In this document: positions 1-4,866 of the stretch, piece after piece
Position numbering within the stretch: the stretch's first letter is position 1
How the letters are laid out: each line of letters begins with the position of its first letter
The notes under the pieces: generated by a model
The model's database searches: none
Seen by the model: only the letters and a program-made list of their open reading frames with translations
What the model was told of the DNA's origin: nothing
Made by a program: the position numbers and the translations under genes
Assembly: GCA_913062735.1 (NCBI GenBank)
Contig: CAJXWI010000218.1
Location: forward strand, 1-5,258
Direction: 5' to 3'
DNA length: 5,258 bases
Origin: an uncultured Arcobacter sp.
GTDB taxonomy: Bacteria > Campylobacterota > Campylobacteria > Campylobacterales > Arcobacteraceae

Positions 1-831
1 TTCTTTGAAGCTAAACTCTGGGGCAAGACGTAAATAAAGATCTTTAATAAAATCACTCTTAAGTTCAGGGGCATTTAAACACGAAAGTATAATACACTCT
101 TCTTTTGCAAAGATATTTAAACGCTTAATAATTTTTTCATAATCTTTAGTAACTGCAAAACTTCCTTTTTGAAAACTAGGAGGATCAATGACAATCAAAT
201 CATAAGGCCCTTCTTTTTTTATAGCATTCCAAGATTTTAGAATATTATGAGGCATAAACTTTACTTTTTTAAGATCTAAATTATTAAGTCTGTGATTTGT
301 TCGTCCAATATTTAAAGCACTTTTACTCATGTCAACATTAACAACTTTTAAAGCTCCTCCTTTTATTGCACAGACAGAAAAAGCGCAGGTATATGAAAAT
401 AAGTTTAATACGGTTTTATCTTTACTATTATTTAAAACATATTCATGCCCTATTTTCATATCTGAAAAAAATCCCATATTCTGATTGTTTAAAAAATGTG
501 CTTGATATTTTAAACCAAGCTCATAAATTAGCTCTTCTTGTTTTAATTCTCCAAGAATAATTGTACTTGGCGACTTATTTAAATATCGCCTTTGAACAAT
601 AAAACACTCATATTTTTTTGCATCATACAGTTCTTTTACTAGCTTAATAATTTGCTTTTCTTCTTTTTCTTCTTTATACAAACTCAAAAACAAGATTTTG
701 TTCATTGAATCCAAAAGAAGATATTCATATGCATTATAATAGCCTCCACGTCCATGAAAAAGCCGTTTAAATTCTTCTTTAGTATTTTGTGCATTTTTAA
801 AAATAACTTCTTTTAACTCATCTATCTTCAT
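1..831 (-). CDS. Class I SAM-dependent methyltransferase, RlmI/RlmK-like (partial, 3' end outside window)
   Basis: The reading frame is open from the ATG at 831 to the left edge (277 codons), so the C-terminus is missing. An AGG six bases before the ATG supports this start. The N-terminal part has an RLFHGRGGYY stretch (about residues 23-32) and a QRRYLNKSP segment (about 80-88), typical of the RlmI/RlmK-type family (COG1092, PF10672). The Rossmann part follows: motif I as NLFSYTCAFSV (about 143-153), an acidic residue in VNVDMS (D167) expected to bind the SAM ribose, and motif IV as IDPPSFQKG (about 215-223). Family members methylate bases in 23S rRNA. The exact target here is unknown, so no gene symbol is given. 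Motif I has Cys-Ala where E. coli RlmI has Gly-Gly. The family is clear; the substrate is inference. The gene is divergent from the TSUP permease. Confidence 0.88.
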   Translation of the reverse strand, partial: MKIDELKEVIFKNAQNTKEEFKRLFHGRGGYYNAYEYLLLDSMNKILFLSLYKEEKEEKQIIKLVKELYDAKKYECFIVQRRYLNKSPSTIILGELKQEELIYELGLKYQAHFLNNQNMGFFSDMKIGHEYVLNNSKDKTVLNLFSYTCAFSVCAIKGGALKVVNVDMSKSALNIGRTNHRLNNLDLKKVKFMPHNILKSWNAIKKEGPYDLIVIDPPSFQKGSFAVTKDYEKIIKRLNIFAKEECIILSCLNAPELKSDFIKDLYLRLAPEFSFKE

Positions 832-867
832 AATTAACCTATTTCTTTTAATTTAATTAACATTTTA

Positions 868-901
868 TAAAAAATGTCAGTAAAGTACAAGACATTTTTT
901 A
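868..901. promoter_or_regulatory. Perfect 11-bp inverted repeat between divergent genes, candidate operator
   Basis: TAAAAAATGTC (868-878) is repeated exactly inverted as GACATTTTTTA (891-901), with a 12-base spacer. The spacer itself holds a small GTA...TAC symmetry. The repeat lies between the start codons at 831 and 947. It overlaps a TATAAA-like element (869-864) that could be the -10 of the methyltransferase and an AAGACA (889-894) that could be the -35 of the permease. This position suits an operator serving both promoters. An RNA hairpin is less likely, because no gene ends here. The symmetry is certain and the function is inferred. Confidence 0.45.
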
Positions 902-917
902 CAAATTTTGATATTCT
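889..917 (+). promoter_or_regulatory. Candidate promoter of the TSUP permease gene
   Basis: AAGACA (889-894; 4 of 6 to TTGACA) is followed after 17 bases by TATTCT (912-917; 4 of 6 to TATAAT). A TG pair at 909-910 gives the extended -10 form. This would start transcription near 924 and leave a short leader containing the ribosome binding site at 938-940. The match is only moderate and the DNA is very AT-rich, so this is tentative. Confidence 0.3.
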
Positions 918-946
918 TCACTTATTATTTTAACAAAAGGTTTTTA

Positions 947-1714
947 ATGGAGTTTTTAGAAGATATAAGTCTAACATGGTACATGATATTTATTTTAACA
1001 GGTTTTGTTGCAGGTTATATTGATGCAATTGCAGGAGGTGGAGGTATGATTCAAGTTCCTGTTTTACTTCTAGCTGGAATTCCTCCCTTATTTGTACTAG
1101 CTACAAATAAAATTGCTGGATTATTTGGTACCTTAATGGCCAGTATAAAATATGCTATGAGTAAAAAAATGTCCTTTACTATCGTTTTTGTTGCTATTAT
1201 TCCTTGTTTAATAGCATCTTACATTGGAACATCATTGGTAATGTATTTAAGTGATGAAATAATTGCTTGGGCAATTTTAATTTCTATTCCTATTGCTTTA
1301 TTATTCTTACTTAAAAAAAGTTCTTCCATAAAAGAAGAAAAAGGTCCGCTTACTAAAAAAAATATTATCCTTTGTACGGCGCCTATTGGTTTTTATGATG
1401 GATTATTAGGCCCTGGTACTGGAACATATATGACTATTGCTATGAAAAAATTTCTTAACTTAGATTATATTGTAGCAACAGCCTCAACCAAACCACTTAA
1501 TTTAATCACGAATTTAGGTTCAGCAATCGCTTTTTTTGCAGCAGGAAAAATATTATGGTCAATTGCTTTACCAATGGCACTTGCAAATATGCTTGGAGCT
1601 TATGTAGGCAGTCATTATGCAATAAAAGGAGGAGAAGCTTTTATAAAAAAAGTTCTTATTACTGTTTTACTTGTAATGTTAAGTGCCAATATTTTAAAAA
1701 TGATTTTAAGCTAA
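947..1714 (+). CDS. Sulfite exporter TauE/SafE (TSUP) family membrane permease
   Basis: This 255-residue integral membrane protein has the two-fold repeat of the TSUP family (formerly DUF81, PF01925). The first repeat has GFVAGYIDAIAGGGGMIQVP (residues 19-38) and then a conserved-looking TNK (53-55). The second has GFYDGLLGPGTGTY (148-161) and TKPLNLITNLGSAIAF (181-196). A short charged loop (about 123-139) separates the halves, and roughly eight hydrophobic segments are visible. Family members move small sulfur- or carbon-containing anions such as sulfite, sulfoacetate or thiosulfate across the inner membrane; the substrate cannot be read here. The ATG at 947 is preferred because AAAAGG ends six bases before it. 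A TTG at 908 would add 13 residues but has no visible ribosome binding site. No sulfur-metabolism genes lie next to it. It converges with the DUF3050 gene across a hairpin. Confidence 0.92.
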   Translation: MEFLEDISLTWYMIFILTGFVAGYIDAIAGGGGMIQVPVLLLAGIPPLFVLATNKIAGLFGTLMASIKYAMSKKMSFTIVFVAIIPCLIASYIGTSLVMYLSDEIIAWAILISIPIALLFLLKKSSSIKEEKGPLTKKNIILCTAPIGFYDGLLGPGTGTYMTIAMKKFLNLDYIVATASTKPLNLITNLGSAIAFFAAGKILWSIALPMALANMLGAYVGSHYAIKGGEAFIKKVLITVLLVMLSANILKMILS

Positions 1715-1738
1715 AGTATAAACAAAAAGTTTATACTT
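1714..1738. terminator. Hairpin between convergent genes, likely bidirectional terminator
   Basis: AAGTATAAAC (1714-1723) and GTTTATACTT (1729-1738) form a perfect 10-bp stem around an AAAAA loop. The stem begins on the last base of the permease stop codon and ends five bases before the stop codon of the opposing DUF3050 gene. There is no clear T tract on either side, and the stem is mostly A-T. It is therefore a weak intrinsic terminator at best, although its place between two gene ends supports the role. Confidence 0.6.
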
Positions 1739-1743
1739 CAGAC

Positions 1744-2517
1744 TTAGTTATTTTCTAGAATACAAGCGTTAATACTGTCCCATAATTTAATTCTACGTAA
1801 GAGTGCTTCTTTACAAACTTCTCGTGCTTCACTCCATTTTTCTTCATCACCTTCACATAATTCTGTAATCATATTTAAAGCCATAGGTCCATGTTCTTCT
1901 CCATCAACTTCAATATGTCTGTCAAGGTAATATACCAGTTTAGAGAGACCAGATTGAGGATTTTTATTGAATTTTCTTACAATTTCAACAAACATATCCG
2001 GAATTAAATTTTCGCGTCCAAAAGTGAAAACAGAAGCAATCAAATAAGATTTTTTAGTATTAATTACAGAAAAGGTAAAATCAATAAATTTTTTGATTTC
2101 TTCATTTACTTTTGCAATTTCTAAAGATTTTTGATACGTTTTTCCCTCATTTAAGTTATCAATAAAGGTATTAATATCAGAAGTGTTTGCTTCAACTTGT
2201 GTCATAGCATCAATATACATTTCAAAATGGCTCATTGTTTCATTGTTTTCGTTAAAATCACTTTCTTCACATAAAACAATATCATTAATCAAACGCCGTG
2301 ATAGTCTATGCCCTTTTGGAGTCCAAGGTACATTTGTATTTGTCAATTCTCTTTGTAAAGATTTTAATAAAGACATAAAATCCCAAACTGCAAATACATG
2401 CATTTTCATAAAAACTTGAATGCTTTTAATCGAATCAACATTCTTATATAAATCATGCGCAATAAGCTCTTGTCTTAAAGGCTCTAAATCGTTTTTCATT
2501 TTTTCTATTTCTGTCAT
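1744..2517 (-). CDS. DUF3050 family protein, heme-oxygenase-like fold
   Basis: A soluble, all-helical 257-residue protein that I recognise as DUF3050 (PF11251), a family of unknown reaction. Typical stretches are LRQELIAHDLY (14-24), HVFAVWDFMSLLKSLQREL (40-58), LINDIVLCEESD (76-87), SHFEMYIDAM (96-105), FGRENLIPDMF (166-176) and YYLDRHIEVDGEEHGPMA (197-212). The scattered His and acidic residues (H40, E84/E85, H97, E169, H201, D205, H209) resemble the ligand pattern of heme-oxygenase-like di-iron proteins; metal binding is inferred. There is no signal peptide or membrane segment, so it is likely cytoplasmic. The ATG at 2517 is chosen over a TTG at 2550: it has GAAAAG nine bases upstream and starts close to the family's N-terminus. 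A TATAAT box lies about 70 bases upstream. Confidence 0.88.
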   Translation of the reverse strand: MTEIEKMKNDLEPLRQELIAHDLYKNVDSIKSIQVFMKMHVFAVWDFMSLLKSLQRELTNTNVPWTPKGHRLSRRLINDIVLCEESDFNENNETMSHFEMYIDAMTQVEANTSDINTFIDNLNEGKTYQKSLEIAKVNEEIKKFIDFTFSVINTKKSYLIASVFTFGRENLIPDMFVEIVRKFNKNPQSGLSKLVYYLDRHIEVDGEEHGPMALNMITELCEGDEEKWSEAREVCKEALLRRIKLWDSINACILENN

Positions 2518-2548
2518 GTCATGTCTTTTCAATAATTTCTTTTTTAGC

Positions 2549-2575
2549 AAGTATTAAATATAAATTTATATACTT
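2549..2575. repeat. AT-rich inverted repeat in the leader of the DUF3050 gene
   Basis: AAGTAT (2549-2554) and ATACTT (2570-2575) flank a core containing the self-complementary ATATAAATTTATAT (2557-2570). It lies between the candidate -10 box (2589-2594) and the ATG at 2517, so it would be in the 5' leader. It could be a weak hairpin or a protein-binding site. The composition is so A-T-rich that chance is a serious alternative. Confidence 0.3.
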
Positions 2576-2588
2576 AAAAAAACGTTGT

Positions 2589-2594
2589 ATTATA
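2589..2594 (-). promoter_or_regulatory. Candidate -10 box for the DUF3050 gene
   Basis: A perfect TATAAT reads on the minus strand in the gap after the RNase H gene. No good -35 is seen, which is usual for Campylobacterota sigma-70 promoters. It would give a leader of about 65 bases before the ATG at 2517. It suggests the DUF3050 gene has its own promoter in addition to any read-through from upstream. Confidence 0.45.
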
Positions 2595-2620
2595 CATGAA
2601 TTTTATAAAGATGAGAGTTT

Positions 2621-3124
2621 TTATTTATTATTTATATTCTCAACAGAAAATTCATTCCTTAATGCGAGTCTTGCATTTTTATCTACTAGGGAGAAAACAC
2701 GGTCAATACTATCCTTTAAAACAGTTTTTTTATGACCCTTTATTTTAATAAAAGTACAATCTATTTTATCGTTTAAGATAAAGAATTCTTTATAAAACAA
2801 ATGATTTTTAATTCTTTTATTTGTTTTTGAGAAATAATTACTTTTTTCAAAACCTTCTCGTCTATTGTTTAATCCAATTATATTTTGGCAATCCGTATAA
2901 ATAACAAGTTTATATTCACTTAAATCTTTTTCTTGTAAAGCAAAAAGTAGTATTTGAAGCTCTGCTAATGTAGAAGAGGTATCAATAAAGCGTTTATTTT
3001 TAATTAGGGAATGAATATCATTAGTATTGATTTGTTTTTCACTTAGATATACATAAGAGCCATAAGCTATTTTTGTTTGAGGATTAACACTAGAATCAGT
3101 AAATAAGTATAATATATCTTTCAT
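2621..3124 (-). CDS. RNase H-like fold protein (ribonuclease HI family)
   Basis: A 167-residue protein whose catalytic pattern matches RNase HI: D10 in LFTDSS, E55 in LAELQ, D78 in IYTDCQ, H131 in IKGHKK and D148 in VDKNAR. The four acidic residues are the usual two-metal active site that cuts the RNA strand of RNA-DNA hybrids. The region between D78 and H131 is rich in Lys, Arg and Asn and lacks the clear Trp-rich handle of E. coli RNase HI, so its substrate handling may differ. Length is slightly above the usual 150 or so. The ATG at 3124 has AGG six bases upstream. The small membrane protein gene ends 69 bases upstream with no terminator seen between, so the two could share a transcript. 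I give no symbol because the organism may have a separate canonical rnhA. The fold is confident; the cellular role is not. Confidence 0.8.
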   Translation of the reverse strand: MKDILYLFTDSSVNPQTKIAYGSYVYLSEKQINTNDIHSLIKNKRFIDTSSTLAELQILLFALQEKDLSEYKLVIYTDCQNIIGLNNRREGFEKSNYFSKTNKRIKNHLFYKEFFILNDKIDCTFIKIKGHKKTVLKDSIDRVFSLVDKNARLALRNEFSVENINNK

Positions 3125-3193
3125 AAAGAGCCTAATAATAGAGTTTATAGTGAATTTTAACTAAAAAACCCAATATAAACTATTAAATATATT

Positions 3194-3331
3194 TTACTTG
3201 AAAAAAATATCTCTCTCTTTTTTTATATTTACTTTCTTTTTTGAAAGCATTTTATCAATAATAAGAACACAAAAAATTGAAAGAAGACCAAAACCAACGA
3301 TTGCTAAAAATAATATATAGAATATTTGCAT
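3194..3331 (-). CDS. Small single-pass membrane protein, 45 residues, function unknown
   Basis: This short frame is well supported. The ATG at 3331 has AAGG-type ribosome binding sequence with AGG exactly six bases upstream, a TATAAT lies 26 bases before the ATG, and the frame ends in TAA at 3194. The protein begins MQIFYILFLAIVGFGLLSIF and stays hydrophobic to about residue 25. A strongly basic tail follows (SKKKVNIKKER, residues 30-40). This predicts one membrane helix with the tail in the cytoplasm. A candidate Fur box covers the promoter, so iron-dependent repression is possible. I do not recognise the family. It has one cysteine and is not a FeoB-associated Cys-rich protein. It could be a subunit or regulator of a membrane complex encoded elsewhere. 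Confidence 0.7.
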   Translation of the reverse strand: MQIFYILFLAIVGFGLLSIFCVLIIDKMLSKKKVNIKKERDIFFK

Positions 3332-3344
3332 TTTTTTCCTTAGT

Positions 3345-3363
3345 GATATTGAGTATCATTATA
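3345..3363 (-). promoter_or_regulatory. Candidate Fur box overlapping a TATAAT promoter
   Basis: On the minus strand the 19 bases from 3363 to 3345 match the E. coli Fur consensus GATAATGATAATCATTATC at 16 positions. They contain the symmetric core TGATA (3344-3348) and TATCA (3354-3358) as read on the plus strand. The first six bases are TATAAT (3363-3358), a perfect -10 box for the 45-residue gene starting at 3331. The T-rich stretch upstream is typical of Campylobacterota promoters without a -35. A Fur site over the -10 would repress under iron-replete conditions. The match is seen directly; binding is inferred. Confidence 0.5.
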
Positions 3364-3415
3364 GTATAAATAAGTAAAAATAATCTTAAATAGAAACGTT
3401 TTTTTTAATTCACTT

Positions 3416-3448
3416 AAAAACGCAAAATAAAGACCTAGGTCTTTATTT
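3416..3448 (-). terminator. Terminator of the LysE-type exporter gene, 24-bp perfect palindrome
   Basis: AAATAAAGACCT (3425-3436) is followed directly by its exact reverse complement (3437-3448). In the minus-strand transcript this folds as a stem of about 10 pairs with a CUAG loop, then U-GCG-UUUUU (3424-3416). The exporter's TAA stop codon (3445-3443) lies inside the 5' arm. It separates the exporter from the small membrane protein gene downstream. Confidence 0.75.
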
Positions 3449-4078
3449 ACTTTCTAAAGTAAGAAGTTTCATCCCAAAAGCAACAAAAACAAAACCAGTA
3501 AAAGCTCTAAAAGATTTTTGTAAAATAGAATCTTTATTTTTAGTTTTTATTTTTGAGAGTAAAATAATCATGCTTGAAAACCAAAGCGTATTTAAAAAAG
3601 CATGTATAGTAATTAATAAAAAAGCATAAAAGAATGAAGCGCCAGTATTTGGAATAAATTGAGGAAAGGCAGCTAAATAAAACATTGATACCTTAGGATT
3701 CAATGCATTCGTTAAAAAGCCTTCTAAATAAGCCATTTTAATTGTGCTTTTTTTCTTTTTGCTGTTATTTACATTTTTAAAATCTTGATTTTTTAAAGAA
3801 CTCCCTAATGCTTTTACCCCAATAAATATTAAATAAAATGCCCCTAATACTTTTACAATAAAAAATGCTTCAGCAGAAGAGGTCAAAATAACAGAGATTC
3901 CAAGAATAGATAAAGCTCCATGTAAATAAAAAGCAGAGATAAAACCAGCAATGTTTGCAAAACCTGCATTTTTACCAGATATGGGCACTGTTTTTGCAAG
4001 TAAAAGACCATTAGGCCCAGGAGATACAACCAAAAGAATTGCAACAAAAGTAAAAGCCATTATTTCAATAAGTGTCAT
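3443..4078 (-). CDS. LysE/RhtB family amino-acid exporter
   Basis: A 211-residue inner-membrane protein of the usual LysE/RhtB length (PF01810). The family hallmark SPGPN is at residues 19-23, and the second conserved stretch GFLTNALNPKVSMFYLAAFP is at 120-139. About six hydrophobic segments are seen (roughly 5-27, 40-66, 70-92, 118-142, 148-174, 188-207). A very basic loop lies between the third and fourth (NNSKKKKSTIK, 104-114). Members export amino acids or related small molecules by proton exchange; this member's substrate cannot be told from sequence. The ATG at 4078 is preceded by AAGGGA at good spacing. The gene ends in its own terminator, and the small two-helix gene ends 57 bases upstream. 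Confidence 0.93.
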   Translation of the reverse strand: MTLIEIMAFTFVAILLVVSPGPNGLLLAKTVPISGKNAGFANIAGFISAFYLHGALSILGISVILTSSAEAFFIVKVLGAFYLIFIGVKALGSSLKNQDFKNVNNSKKKKSTIKMAYLEGFLTNALNPKVSMFYLAAFPQFIPNTGASFFYAFLLITIHAFLNTLWFSSMIILLSKIKTKNKDSILQKSFRAFTGFVFVAFGMKLLTLESK

Positions 4079-4135
4079 GAAAGTCCCTTAAACATTTGCT
4101 TATATAGTATAGTAATTAAGCTTAGAAAAATAAAT

Positions 4136-4345
4136 TTAGTGAAACATTAAATATAAATATCCGCTAATACTAATAATAAAAAGAAAAGTGCAGTTCCAAT
4201 AAAAATATGCCAAAAATTTTGGATTCACAGGAAACTCGTATTCTTTGCTTCTTGGTTCTGTACTACGAGATCTATCCATCATCGCATGTACAGTAAAAAC
4301 GACAGCTACTATCATACAGCTCATTAGAAAAAAATATAATTGCAT
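4136..4345 (-). CDS. Hypothetical small membrane protein, two predicted helices
   Basis: A 69-residue protein I do not recognise. It has a hydrophobic helix at about residues 3-21, a polar charged linker (MMDRSRSTEPRSKEYEFPVN, 22-41) and a second aromatic-rich helix at about 46-67. The ATG at 4345 has TAAGG with seven bases of spacing, which supports translation. The codon and base style match the neighbours. The linker carries several charges of both signs, so topology is not obvious; a hairpin with both ends on the same side is simplest. The gene lies between the DCC protein gene (124-base gap) and the exporter gene (57-base gap). It may be co-transcribed with the exporter, but nothing shows a shared function. 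Confidence 0.65.
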   Translation of the reverse strand: MQLYFFLMSCMIVAVVFTVHAMMDRSRSTEPRSKEYEFPVNPKFLAYFYWNCTFLFIISISGYLYLMFH

Positions 4346-4380
4346 TACATAACCTTATTAAAAAATCATGGAATTTTATA

Positions 4381-4409
4381 ATAAATAAACTTAAAATACA
4401 TTTATTTAT
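4381..4409. repeat. 9-bp perfect A-T inverted repeat
   Basis: ATAAATAAA (4381-4389) and TTTATTTAT (4401-4409) flank an 11-base spacer in the gap between the DCC and two-helix genes. It contains only A and T, so a chance origin is quite possible. It sits immediately beside a second inverted repeat (4413-4437). Together they fill much of the 124-base gap, which otherwise should hold the promoter of the two-helix gene. Confidence 0.3.
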
Positions 4410-4412
4410 AAT

Positions 4413-4437
4413 GTTTATAGTTATTTATACTATAAAC
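4413..4437. repeat. 9-bp perfect inverted repeat, possible terminator or operator
   Basis: GTTTATAGT (4413-4421) and ACTATAAAC (4429-4437) are exact inverted copies around a 7-base spacer. The repeat lies 32 bases beyond the DCC stop codon. In the minus-strand RNA it would form a 9-pair stem, but no U tract follows, so it is a poor intrinsic terminator. An operator for the downstream two-helix gene is an alternative. The same GTTTATAGT word occurs at 3143-3151 before the RNase H gene. Confidence 0.4.
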
Positions 4438-4469
4438 CTTTAAGATACGTAACAATTAAAATGAAAGTA

Positions 4470-4865
4470 TTAAGGAAGAAGATTCTTAGAAGTATTTATT
4501 TTCATAAACTTACTTTTTTTTAAAAACCGATGTCTATTATTAGATACCCACATATATAAGCCATCCATTAAAGATAAAGGGAAGATATCAATTATCTTGA
4601 GCATAGGCCATAAAAAAGACATAGAAAGAGAAATTTGGCTAAGCGCTTTGCTCTTATTGTAGGCTTTTTCATTTTTAATTAATATTAAACTTTTATTACC
4701 TTGCTCTTCTTGATGATACTTTTTAATTAGCTCTTTTGCACTTTTACTATTAAAAGCTGCAAAATAAAAAATCTTATTTTTATCTCTTTTTATAATAAAA
4801 TTTACAGCCTTAATACAAAAAGCACAGCTATCATCAAAAATAATGACTTGCGCATTTTTTTTCAT
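4470..4865 (-). CDS. DCC family thiol-disulfide oxidoreductase-like protein (DUF393)
   Basis: A 131-residue protein of the DCC family (PF04134). The signature Asp-x-x-Cys-x-x-Cys appears as FDDSCAFCIKAVNFI (residues 10-24), with C14 and C17 as the redox pair. The family's usual C-terminal motif appears as NNRHRF (109-114) after a hydrophobic stretch (PLSLMDGLYMWV). The family has a thioredoxin-like fold, but its partners are largely unknown. There is no signal peptide, so it probably acts in the cytoplasm. The ATG at 4865 is one base after the stop codon of the peptidase gene and its own ribosome binding sequence is weak, which suggests translational coupling. The start is firm because the family motif begins directly after it. 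Confidence 0.85.
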   Translation of the reverse strand: MKKNAQVIIFDDSCAFCIKAVNFIIKRDKNKIFYFAAFNSKSAKELIKKYHQEEQGNKSLILIKNEKAYNKSKALSQISLSMSFLWPMLKIIDIFPLSLMDGLYMWVSNNRHRFLKKSKFMKINTSKNLLP

Positions 4866-4866
4866 T

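Noticed and set aside
366..560. Plus-strand 64-codon frame
   Set aside because: It lies wholly inside the methyltransferase gene on the other strand, whose motifs are clear. It has no family resemblance.
908..946. TTG start adding 13 residues to the TSUP permease
   Set aside because: No ribosome binding site precedes it, while AAAAGG sits at ideal distance from the ATG at 947. The TTG also overlaps the candidate -10 region.
1555..1758. Plus-strand 67-codon frame
   Set aside because: It is a shifted frame of the TSUP permease gene and its downstream hairpin, with low-quality Cys-rich translation.
2183..2419. Plus-strand 78-codon frame
   Set aside because: It is antisense to conserved DUF3050 coding sequence and has no supporting signals.
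2518..2550. TTG start adding 11 residues to the DUF3050 protein
   Set aside because: The upstream sequence is pure A-T without a ribosome binding site. The ATG at 2517 fits the family's N-terminus better.
1..3124. Methyltransferase plus RNase H-fold gene as a defence or modification system
   Set aside because: The two are separated by unrelated genes on different strands, and each fits an ordinary nucleic-acid housekeeping family.
3142..3181. AGTTTATA / TATAAACT inverted pair before the RNase H gene
   Set aside because: The arms are only 8 bp and 24 bases apart, too weak to list as a hairpin. It is kept only as part of the recurring-word observation.
3447..3462. TTACTTT-CT-AAAGTAA symmetry next to the exporter terminator
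   Set aside because: It lies in the last codons of the exporter gene, and the nearly two-fold centre leaves no loop. It is likely coincidental.
4100..4135. TATACT/TATATA boxes upstream of the exporter as a promoter
   Set aside because: Several overlapping A-T words fit equally and there is no -35, so I cannot choose one.
4461..4523. Plus-strand 20-codon frame starting with ATG
   Set aside because: It is antisense to the end of the DCC gene, very short, and has no ribosome binding site.
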